The translations under genes were made by a program, and so were the position numbers. Of a DNA stretch of 64,000 bases, positions 43,926 to 52,977 are shown one piece after another (positions within the stretch are counted from its first letter, which is position 1; each line of letters starts with the position of its first letter). The stretch comes from Cherax quadricarinatus. Its lineage: Eukaryota; Arthropoda; Malacostraca; Decapoda; Parastacidae. The notes under the pieces are model-generated. The model worked only from the letters and a program-made list of their open reading frames with translations, did not search any database and had not been told where the DNA came from. The DNA is taken from assembly GCF_038502225.1 (NCBI RefSeq), contig NC_091298.1, forward strand, positions 44,719,978-44,783,977. The letters are read 5' to 3'.

Positions 43926-44044
43926 TACTGCATTTGTGTTTATATTGCCAGGCAGGTCCTTTACAATTCATCCCACTAACAAACATTTGACCAACCCAAT
44001 TTTCAATGCCACCCAAGAAACAAGCTCCGATGTGCAAGTCCCTC

Positions 44045-45034
44045 TCAAATCCAACCCCTCCCACTCATGTACTTATCCAACCTAAATTTGAAACTACCCA
44101 AAGTCCTAGCCTCAATAACCCAACTAGGTAGACTGTTCCACTCATCAACTACCCTATTTCCAAACCAATACTTTCCTATGTCCTTTCTAAATCTAAACTT
44201 ATCTAATTTAAATCCATTACTGCGGGTTCTCTCTTGGAGAGATATCTTCAAGACGTTGTTAATATCCCCGTTATTAATACCTATCTTCCACTTATACACT
44301 TCGATCAGGTCTCCCCTCATTCTTCGTCTAACAAGTGAATGTAACTTAAGAGTCTTCAATCTTTCTTCATAAGGAAGATTTCTAATGCTATGTATTAATT
44401 TAGTCATCCTACGCTGAATGTTTTCTAACGAATTTATGTCCATTCTGTAATATGGAGACCAGAATTGAGCTGCATAATCTAGGTGAGGCCTTACTAATGA
44501 TGTATAAAGCTGCAGTATGACCTCTGGACTTTTGTTGCTTACACTTCTTGATATAAATCCCAGTAATCTATTTGCCTTATTACGTACGCTTAGGCATTGC
44601 TGTCTTGGTTTAAGGTTGCTGCTTACCATAACCCCCAAGTCCTTTTCGCAATCTGTATGGCTAAGTTCTACATTATTTAACTTATAAGTGCTAGGGTTAT
44701 GGACACTCCCGAGCTTCAGAACCTTGCATTTATCTACATTGAACTGCATCTGCCACTTTTCTGACCATGAGTAGAGTTTGTCTAAATCCTCCTGAAGTTC
44801 CCTAACATCTACGTTTGAATCAATTATCCTACCTATCTTCGTGTCATCGGCGAATTTGCTCATAACACTAGTAATTCCTTCATCAAGATCATTGATATAT
44901 ATTATAAACAACAATGGGCCCAAGACTGATCCCTGTGGAACGCCACTTGTTACTGATCCCCACTCAGATTTAACCCCATTTATGGACACTCTCTGCTTCC
45001 TGTCTGTGAGCCATGATTCGATCCACGAGAGCAC
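44045..45034 (-). pseudogene. CR1 copy 2 ORF2, C-terminal RT part
   Basis: This is the continuation of ORF2 after the frameshift: SGVPQGSVLGPLLFIIYIND, then FADDTKIG with the catalytic aspartates, then the thumb region and DKYMSGRGWI at the end. It matches the end of copy 1 ORF2 closely (for example SLVRPHLDYAAQFWSPYYR). The frame is otherwise open, so the copy was disabled by a single change and is not old. Confidence 0.9.
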
Positions 45035-45057
45035 CCTTCCCTCAATGCCATGAGCTG

Positions 45058-46980
45058 CTACTTTCTTAACAGTCTTTGGTGTGGAACTCTATCAAATGCC
45101 TTACTAAAATCTAAGTAAACAATATCAAATTCTTTATCGTGGTCAAGAGCCTCAAAAGCTTTACTGAAGAAAGTTAATAAATTAGTTAGACATGACCGGC
45201 CTCTTGTGAATCCATGCTGAGTATCATTAATCAAGCTATGCTTATCGAGATGGCTTCTTATAATCTCAGCTATAATTGACTCTAGTAATTTGCCTACAAT
45301 TGAGGTCAGGCTTATTGGGCGGTAATTTGACGGTAACGACTTGTCCCCTGTTTTAAAAATAGGAATTACATTAGCCATCTTCCACATATCAGACACTACA
45401 CCTGTTTGAAGAGATAAATTAAAAATATTAGTTAATGGTTCACAGACTTCCATTTTGCATTCCTTTAGAACCCTTGAAAAAACCTCATCAGGACCCGGTG
45501 ACTTATTTTGCTTCAGTCGGTCTATCTGCTTCACAACCATTTCACTAGTGACTGTGATGTTACATAATTTATCTTCTTCTGGCCCACTATAAAAATTAAT
45601 TACCGGAATATTATTAGTGTCTTCCTGTGTAAAAACCGAGAGAAAATAATTATTTAAAATCGAGCACATTTCATTCTCTTCGTCAGTAAGATGCCCATAG
45701 TTATTTTTAAGGGGACCTATCTTATCTCTGACTTTTGTTCTATATACCTGGAAAAAACTTTTTGGGTTAGTTTTAGAATCCCTAGCAACTTTAATTTCAT
45801 AGTCCCATTTAGCTTTTCTTATCCCCTTTTTAATGTCCCTCTTAATGTCAATATACTGATTCATAAGATGACCCTCGCCTCTTTTGATACGCCTATAAAT
45901 TCCTTTCTTATGCCCTAGTAGATATTTCAGCCTATTATTCATCCATTTTGGGTCATTTCTTTTTGATCTAATTTCTTTATAAGGGATAAACGTTCTTTGA
46001 GCAGCATGTATTGTGTTCAGAAAACTGTCATATTGATAGCTCTCTTCGTTACCCCAGTCAACAGATGATAAGTGTCCTCTAAGCCCATCGTAATCTGCTA
46101 AGCAAAAATCTGGGACTGTTACTGAGTTATCCCTACTATCATACTTCCATTCAATTCTAAATGTAATTGATTTGTGGTCGCTAGCACCCAGTTCCTCTGA
46201 AACTTCTAAATTATTAACAAGGGATTCATTGTTTGCCAGAACTAAGTCAAGCAGGTTATTACCCCTTGTAGGTTCTGTCACAAACTGCTTCAAAAAACAA
46301 TCCTGAACTACTTCCAAGAAGTCGTATGATTCTAAATTCCCAGTCAAGAAATTCCAATCAATATGACTAAAGTTAAAGTCTCCTAGAATTACTACATTAT
46401 CGTGCCTTGTGGCCCTAACAATTTCCTCCCATAGTAGTCTCCCCTGGTCCCTATCTAAATTTGGGGGACGGTATATCACACCTAAAATTAACTTTTCATG
46501 CCCCTCTGAAAATTCTATCCAAACAGACTCTGTATGTGTTACTTCAGATTTAATACCCGTTTTTATGCAACAGTTCAAGCGATCTCGGACATACAGTGCC
46601 ACCCCACCCCCTTTCCCGATACTTCTATCTACTTGGAACAATTTAAAACCCTGAATGTGACATTCTGCAGGCATGTCCCGACTTTCTGAATTAAACCACG
46701 TCTCAGTAATGGCAAATGCATCTATGTTACCTGCACTAGCAACTAGTCTCAACTCGTCCATCTTATTCCTAGCACTGCGACTATTTGTGTAATAAATACC
46801 TAAAGACCCTCCTCTCTCTTTACCCTTCCTGCTCCTTTCTGTTATTCCACTAAACCTATTACTGTCCTTGTCAATTAGTGCCACTGGCTTTCCAATATCC
46901 ACCTTATTTTGCCTATTACTAGTTCTCCTAGTACTCATATTACTACCCTGAGACTTTACAGTTTTCCCGCAAAAACCCAT
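45058..46980 (-). pseudogene. CR1 copy 2 ORF2, endonuclease and N-terminal RT part
   Basis: The 640-residue frame holds the endonuclease (YYTNSRSARNK, ITETWFN, GDFNFSHIDW, ASDHKS) and the RT through DFSKAFDRVPHQRLLRK, where a TAG stop follows. In the next frame the sequence goes on as VAAHGIEGRVLSWIESW, aligning with KAHGIGGEIFSWIEAW of copy 1. One base is missing near 45060, a single-nucleotide deletion. The start MGFCGKTVKS corresponds to MGVCGKQAGC of copy 1. Confidence 0.92.
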
Positions 46981-46994
46981 ACCACTAACTAGTC

Positions 46995-47903
46995 CTAGTT
47001 TAAAGACCTAACAGCTCCCTCCACTGCGTTGGCCAGTGCTCCCACCCCACACCTAGATAAGTGAACCCCATCCCTGGCATACATGTCATTTCTGCCATAG
47101 AAGAGGTCCCAGTTGTCAATGAATGTTACCGCATTTTCCTTACAGTATTTGTCCAGCCAGCAATTGACACCAATTGCTCTGGACAACCATTCATTTCCAA
47201 CTCCTCTCCTTGGCAAAATGCCACATATGACAGGTTTCCCACCCTTCCTCCTAATTATCTCTATTGCTGACCTATACCTGCTAATCAGGTCCTCACTCCT
47301 ACGTCTGCCAACATCGTTGCCTCCAGCACTGAGACAGATAATAGGATTGCTCCCATTACCTCTCATGATGTCATCCAGACGGCTAACAATATCCTTCATC
47401 CCAGCCCCAGGAAAACACACTCTCTGCCTCCTACTCCTGTCCTTCAAGCAGAATGCCCTATCCATGTACCTAATCTGGCTATCCCCAACAACAACAATGT
47501 TTTTACCTTCCTTGGCGTCGTCCGTCGTGATGCTCCGAGTAGTCGACTCACATTCGCCAGGTAGCATTACACCACTTGTAGAATTCGTCAAGACGTTCTC
47601 GATGGTCTTCGTTGGGGTTTCTAGGGATGTCTCACTCACGTCTGCCAATGCTTCTTTGGTGCTCGTTGTGGCATTCCCAGTAGAACACTCACATTCGTCG
47701 GGTAGCACCGAGAATGGGTTGGAAGTTTCCACGGTAGTCTTCTGGTTTCTCGTTGTTTCTGCCTCTCCAACCGTTTTCTTGATCTTCAGCTTGGTTCCAT
47801 GTTGCCCGGCCACTGACCAAGCTCCCCTCTTAACCTGGGGACTCACAACAGGAGGATTTCTACGAATCCTCTTGTTCTCCTCCGTTAATCGCCGTATCTC
47901 CAA
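46995..47903 (-). CDS. CR1 copy 2 ORF1 protein with SGNH esterase
   Basis: The 302-residue frame is longer than in copy 1. It has a basic N-terminal region (EIRRLTEENKRIRR, possibly a coiled coil), a low-complexity Ser/Thr/Glu middle with NPFSVLPDEC, and the SGNH esterase: GDSQIR block I, GGND and DGVHLS, so Ser, Asn, Asp and His are all present. No zinc finger is visible, so more sequence may be missing at the 5' side. ORF2 starts 14 nt downstream, the same spacing as in copy 1. Confidence 0.85.
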   Translation of the reverse strand: MEIRRLTEENKRIRRNPPVVSPQVKRGAWSVAGQHGTKLKIKKTVGEAETTRNQKTTVETSNPFSVLPDECECSTGNATTSTKEALADVSETSLETPTKTIENVLTNSTSGVMLPGECESTTRSITTDDAKEGKNIVVVGDSQIRYMDRAFCLKDRSRRQRVCFPGAGMKDIVSRLDDIMRGNGSNPIICLSAGGNDVGRRRSEDLISRYRSAIEIIRRKGGKPVICGILPRRGVGNEWLSRAIGVNCWLDKYCKENAVTFIDNWDLFYGRNDMYARDGVHLSRCGVGALANAVEGAVRSLN

Positions 47904-47969
47904 TTTAGCTGGTAAAGTTGCTCAAGAGAAGGCATCCTGGTTCAGATTCACAGAGAGCACACAAACAGG

Positions 47970-48106
47970 TCTTCACAGAGCTAAGTACACGTCACCACTG
48001 CTAAGTACACGTCACCACTGTGCTAAGTACACTTCACCACTGAGCTAAGTACACGTCACCACTGAGCTAAGTACACGTCACCACTGAGCTAAGTACACGT
48101 CACCAC
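47970..48106 (-). repeat. 22-bp tandem monomers at the 5' end of CR1 copy 2
   Basis: About six units of AGCTAAGTACACGTCACCACTG (plus-strand reading split as AGCTAAGTACACG and TCACCACTG), with small deletions and one C-to-T change in the third. They end exactly at the junction with LNR copy C. Tandem monomers at a LINE 5' end can act as internal promoters in other LINEs; that role is inferred here. Each unit contains ACGTCAC, half of the CRE-like motif of the surrounding LNR. Confidence 0.8.
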
Positions 48107-48797
48107 TCAAAGGTATTTTTGTGAGTATTCAAATGATTTATGAGAGTGCTTTGAAGGTGTTCAAAGTAAAGTGAGGTGTGTGTGCGTATTAACTTCGTAA
48201 TATGTAAAATTGTGACTAGTGAATTTATCGAAAAGTGGTTATAAGTTGTAAGTGTTGTGGTGACTTTTTCTGATGAAATAGTTAAAACGAGAAAAATGTC
48301 TAGACTTGTGTTGTATTTTGTAAAGAAATTGTGGATTGTTGTGGGTATTAACGAAAAAAAATGTGAAATTATTTGGGTTATCCTGGGTTAAGAGTGAAAA
48401 ATGTGTAGGGGGAAGTCGACAAGATTCAGCCCGTGTGTGTGGGGTCATCACGTGACGTCACTGACATAGGGGGAAGTCGACAAGATTCAGCCTGTATGTG
48501 TGAGGTCATCACGTGACGTCACTGACCGCCGAGTAAACACAGGTGGGGTGACGTCACACTTGTTTAGACCTGTAGTAAGAGAAAGTACCATGCCCCATAG
48601 GAGGAGTTCATTTGAATGCTTACCCTGAGAGGGGGGAATCCAAAAACTTAATCCAAGGAGATGGAGTCTTTGTATTATCGAGAAAACCTTGATCCAAGGA
48701 GATGGAGACTTGGTATTATTGATTTCGAGAAAAATTTGATCCGAGGAATTGGAGCAGGGAATTTGGGGTGAAAGTGGGAGTCCATTTTGAATGCTTA
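48107..48797 (+). repeat. LNR copy C, outer part
   Basis: Continuation of 37452-40566 after the CR1 insertion, complementary to 32068-32760. It includes AAGTCGACAAGATTCAGCC twice (48412 and 48475), CRE octamers at 48453, 48514 and 48549, and GATCCAAGGAGATGGAG phrases. It breaks at GAATGCTTAC (48797), inside the unit that reads GGGGGTAAGCATTC on the minus strand, where the I-like LINE begins. Confidence 0.85.
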
Positions 48798-49499
48798 CGT
48801 CCCCCCACTTCTGGGGTCCCATCTTCTACAGCCTCCTCTGCGGTTGCCAGTCTCATAGTCACTCCTGTATCTAATTCTTTTGCTGTCCTGGGCTCAGACG
48901 TCCCTACTTCAACACCTCAGTCTGTTTTCACTTCGTGTTCTCCCTCACAAACCCCGGTATCGACAAGACTTCTGCCGACACCTCCTCCCAATCATCCCTC
49001 TACTTCTCAGAAGTCCAAAAAATCTCCTTTAACCCCTCCTTCCCTTCATCCACCTCCACATTTTACCTTCCCGGTCTCTGTACCTGGGTCTTCCCCTTTC
49101 ACTGGCTCTGTTACAAGTGTGGAGGTTCATCCTCCTTCTCGTACTGTGCCTTCCTTCTCTGTCCCCTCCTAAGTTTCTTCCTCTACTGCCACCTCCCAGG
49201 TTTCTGCCTCTTCTGTCCCGTCCCACACATCTCCAGTTCCCTCCACCCTTTCGCCCCCCCCCTACCTTGGTACAGTCCATTACAGTTCTGATCTTTATTC
49301 AAACTCCTCCTCCTTCCATCTCCAATATTGTCTCCCATACGACGTCTCTGAACTCCAAAACACTTGAAGCAATCTCTGAATATATTGCAGAGACCAAACC
49401 ATCAATAGACACTGATCCACCCTCTGTTCCTTCTCTTTCCTCTTCTCCATCTGCACAACTCCTTTCTTCACAGCGCACCATTCCTTCGTTGCCAATCAT

Positions 49500-50075
49500 G
49501 GCCTATTTACAGTGGAATATACGCGGCCTAAGGTGTAATCTGGGTGAGCTTCAGACGTTACTTTCCCAATTTTCCCCTATTGGTGTGTTTACAAGAACCA
49601 AAATTACACTCTGCTGTTATCTATCCCATCTCAGGCTATAATTTATTGTATTCTTCGGATCCTTTTCCTGATGGGACCTTCAACGAAAGTGCCCTTCTTC
49701 TATGCACTGATATTCTGTACCATCAGCTATTTGTTCGTACTTCACTGCATTACACAGCAGCCCGTATCCACATTGGTGGTGTACACTCTGTTCTTTGTAT
49801 CTCTCTCCTTCTCAAGCATTATCTATTCCGGATATTGCCTTTCTTGTTTCGTCATTGCTGCCACCACTTTGTTACTTGGCTATTTAATGCCCATCATTTC
49901 CTCTGGGGGGTCTCACTGTGATTCCCGTGGTATTCAGCTAGAGGATTTTCTAGCTTCCCACCCCCTCCATGTTTTAAATACAGGTACTCGCACCCATTTT
50001 GATCCTCATACTCATACACTCTCTTCCATCGATCTCTCAGTCTGCTCTTCCTCCACTGCACTAGACTTCACCTAG
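49500..50075 (+). pseudogene. I/Jockey-like LINE endonuclease, frame-broken
   Basis: MAYLQWNIRGLRCNLGELQT (49498 onward) is the N-terminal endonuclease block. After a shift the frame at 49544 gives VCLQEPKL with the catalytic Glu and YPISGYNLLYS. The frame to 50075 gives LEDFLASHPLHVLNTG and SSIDLSVCS. The pieces lie in order in two or three frames. Confidence 0.75.
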
Positions 50076-50510
50076 TCTGTTCTCCCGGATTTACATGACA
50101 GCAATCATTTTCCAATCATTCTTACTTCCCCTTCATATTCACCACCTCTTCAATTTGATCGGGCAAATTGGGACCTTTACTCACAACTAACTGTTTTTAG
50201 TGAGGTTCCTTCTTCGTCCTCCATTGATGAGCTTTTACACCTCTTCTCGTCCTCAGTTTTAACCGCAGCTTCTCATTCTATACCCCAAACCTCAGGCAGG
50301 CATTCTCAGAAATGTGTGCCTTGGTGGTCTCCTGCTTGTGCTTGTGCAGTACGTTTGAAACGCACTGTGTGGGGCAGGTACTGATATAATAGAACCACTG
50401 AGAGACTTCTTGATTTTAAGCAGAAGTGTGCGATCGCTCGCCGTGTCATCCGTGACGCTAAACGCACTTGCTGGCGAGATTATGTCTCCACCATCACCTC
50501 TGCTTCCTCT

Positions 50511-51338
50511 ATGAGTGCAGTCTGGAAAAAAGTATGGAAACTTAGTGGTAAATATTCTCCTGACCCGGCTCCTGTTCTGCAGGTTGCCGGTGTTGATATA
50601 GCAAACCCTATAGCTGTTGCCATTGAAATTGGCAATCATCTGGTCCGTATTTCTCTGGGGCTCCATCTCTGCCCCTCGTTTCTTTCCTCAAAGTCTGCCA
50701 GAGAGTTAGCACCCTTGAACTTTTCTTCTCTCAGAGAAGAACAGTATAATGTGCCTTTTACACTTCAGGAACTGGAGGCAACACTCTCAGCTTGCCGATC
50801 ATCGACAGCAGGGTCTGATGACATTCATATTCGTATGTTACAACATTTACATCAGTCAGCCCTTGCAGTCCTCTTACACCTTTTCAATCTTATTTGGTCA
50901 CAAGGAGTTCTTCCACAGCTGTGGAAATCTGCCATTGTTCTCCCTTTCCGCAAACCGGGTACTACGGGACATGAAGCCTCCCACTATCGTCCCATTGCTC
51001 TCACCAGTGCAGTTTGCAAAGTGATGGAACGCCTGGTAAATAGACGTTTAATGTGGTATTTAGAGACACACAACAGTCTCTCCACTCGTCAATATGGCTT
51101 TCGTAAGGGCCGTTCTACCATAGACCCCTTACTACTTTTGGATACGTATGTTTGTAATGCCTTTGTGAATAACCACTCAGTTATTGCCATATTTTTTGAC
51201 CTTGAGAAGGTATATGACACAACTTGGAGGTATAATATTTTGGCCCAAGCCCACTCCTTAGGCCTCCGAGGCAATCTACCATCTTTCTTTAAGAACTTTT
51301 TATCTGACAGACATTTCCTTGTTCGAGTAAATAATTAG
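50511..51338 (+). pseudogene. I/Jockey-like LINE reverse transcriptase, fingers and palm part
   Basis: The 275-residue frame contains GSDDIHIRMLQHL, KPGTTGHEASHYRPIALTSA, YGFRKGRSTIDPLL and IFFDLEKVYDTTWR (first catalytic Asp). It stops at VNN (51338). After the stop, EGVPQGCVLSTTLFLLAIND is readable in the next frame (51361-51420). Then the YVDD block is missing, and sequence resumes as CAGADCHLITVSLQ near 51453. Confidence 0.85.
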
Positions 51339-51604
51339 CTCTCCCCGGACTTTGTCTAAACTGAAGGTGTCCCTCAGGGATGTGTTCTGAGCACAACACT
51401 TTTTCTCCTTGCTATAAATGATTTGGCCTCTGTTCTTCCATCCAGCCTGCTTGTGCAGGCGCTGACTGTCACCTCATTACAGTTTCTCTCCAACATGCGG
51501 TCGACCGTGTTTCCAATTGGGCCACCACGCATGGGTTTAAATTTTCCAGTACCAAAACTCGGCAAATTACTTTCACTAGACCCTCTGTCATCTCCGATCA
51601 TCCT

Positions 51605-52201
51605 TTGTACCTCTGTGGCTCCCGTATCCCTGAACGTGATACAGTCAGGTTTCTAGGCCTTCTCTTTGACTGTAGGTTATCCTGGAAACCCCACATTGCC
51701 TCTCTGAAGGCAACTTGTCACAGCCGGCTGAACCTTCTTAAAACCCTTGTTCATCTTTCATGGAGAGCTGATGGTCGAACTCTCCTTAGCCTACATTCAG
51801 CTCTCATTTTATCAATACTCGATTATGGTGACCAGATCTATTCAGTGGCCTCTCCTGCTACTCTCTCTAGCCTTAACCCCATCCATCACCAAGGATTACA
51901 TTTATGCCTTGGAGCTTTTCGCTCTTTCCCTGCTGACAGCCTCTTTGCAGAAGCGAATATTCCATCCTTGTCTGATCGCCGTGATGCCCATTGCCTTCGC
52001 TACTATGTGCGCTCTCACGATCTCCGCAATCCATCCATTTATAGAATGGTCACCGATGTAAGTAGACATTATTTGTTCGCCGCCCCTGTTTGCTCCGTCC
52101 CTTCTCTCTTTGCATACATTCTCTCTTGTCTTCCCTTCAGTTACCGCCTGCTGAGACCCTCCCCTCCCCCCCAGAAAAAAATGAACATTAGAAATGCATG
52201 A
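51605..52201 (+). pseudogene. I/Jockey-like LINE RT thumb and C-terminal remnant
   Basis: The frame contains VRFLGLLFDCRLSWKPHI and LKTLVHLSWRADGRTLLSLH, then ILDYGDQIYSVA, a conserved block of the post-palm region of such LINEs, and ends near LPFSYRLLRPSPPP. No RNase H is seen. Confidence 0.8.
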
Positions 52202-52977
52202 TAAATAGGGAAGGGGAATATAAAGCGGATTACAAATAATCAAAGTGTTAGTGGCATGTCTGGTCGGGAAAAGGATATTGTGATAGCCAGAGAAAGGAAT
52301 TCCGGCTATTAAACGTAATTTAGGGTCTTTCAAACTAAAACATACAGGGGGAAATGTAGCTATGCCAGAATTCTTTTGTATTCTCTCATATTCCAATGTA
52401 ATATCGCCATTATTTGTGACAGGTAAAACAGTGGCCCCAGAAAACAGATAGCGAGTATCAGCTACGGTGTATGTGGCAGTGGTAAATTTGCTATAATATG
52501 GGAATCGTGGGTAACCATAGGAGGAGGATGTAGGAGGTTAATGGAAGGTGAGAATATGAAGGTAAGAGTTGATCTACTTCCATCACTGGTGCTCTTTCTC
52601 CAAATAAATGTCTATATAGCTTAAATTCTCTTTCTAGTCAAGTAGTGTGAGCCAAGTAGTAGAAGAGGTAGATGGAGCTGAGACAGGAGAAACATTAGCA
52701 GCTCCCAAAATGGGAAGAGATGGAGGAGAATTGTCTCTTGATATAAAGGAACCGGCTTTCCGGACAGAGGATAGTGTGTACATGAGTGACAGTGGTAGCT
52801 GATGTGGGGGGAAGAGAGGGTTCCAAAACTGTCACACATGCAGGATGAATCATAAAACAAAGCACACAAATAGGAAAAATCATTGTCCTCATCACTCTCG
52901 GGCCGTGTGGACCTGCTGCACAGACGCTCCTGATTCAGTTGGTTTTCTGCGTAGTTTGCCTGTTTCATTTTCTCAAC
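52176..52977. other. Junction region with an unidentified minus-strand open segment
   Basis: Between the two LINEs, the minus strand from about 52535 down to 52190 is open for over 110 codons and is not low complexity. Recognisable runs are TYTVADTRYLFSGATVLP and SGIATFPPVCFSLKDPKLRL. Farther upstream on the same strand (52695-52895), another frame begins MRTMIFPICVLCFMIHPAC, which resembles a signal peptide. I do not recognise a family. It may be a fragment of a host gene, of another element or of an integrated virus. Confidence 0.3.

Larger units (their letters stand above)
40638..43949. mobile_element. Inverted pair of Penelope-like elements
   Basis: Two 5'-truncated copies are joined head to head. 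The left arm is 40638-42278 (minus strand), the spacer 42279-42339 and the right arm 42340-43949 (plus strand). The pair is flanked by GGCAGGTCCTTT at 40626-40637 and 43951-43962, with one more shared A, so it entered the CR1 3' UTR as one unit. Each arm carries RT and GIY-YIG domains and a terminal segment GCCCACTGTGTGGGCGAAAC. The arms are almost identical; their proteins differ at one residue in the shared part. Inverted partial copies are common for Penelope elements, but a hairpin-type assembly artefact should be excluded. Confidence 0.9.
40567..48106 (-). mobile_element. CR1-like LINE, copy 2, split by a nested Penelope-like pair
   Basis: Reading on the minus strand, the order is 5' tandem monomers (47970-48106), ORF1 (46995-47903), ORF2 in two frames (45058-46980 and 44045-45034), 3' UTR (43951-44044 continued at 40567-40637) and the AAGAACAT-type octamer tail. 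Excluding the nested insert it is about 4.2 kb and appears full length. It sits in LNR copy C. The empty-site sequence GTTTGGAAATGTTCAAAGG is known from 37735-37752 and 38149-38167. Comparison shows a loss of about three bases (GTT) at the junction and no target duplication. Confidence 0.9.
48798..52175 (+). mobile_element. Decayed I/Jockey-like LINE
   Basis: Remains in order are a Pro/Ser-rich ORF1-like end (48798-49170), endonuclease pieces (49500-50075), RT (50511-51338) and an RT thumb and tail (51605-52190), in several frames. Motifs such as LQWNIRGL, FDLEKVYDTTW and EGVPQGCVLS point to the I/Jockey group, and the exact clade is uncertain. The element interrupts LNR copy C. Stops, shifts and a deletion of the active site make it dead. 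Confidence 0.8.

Noticed and set aside
40638..43949. DNA transposon with 1.6-kb terminal inverted repeats
   Set aside because: The arms encode RT and GIY-YIG, each truncated at the centre, so this is an inverted pair of retroelements and not a TIR transposon.
47113..48048. 311-residue plus-strand frame
   Set aside because: Antisense to CR1 copy 2 ORF1, whose esterase motifs identify the real coding strand.
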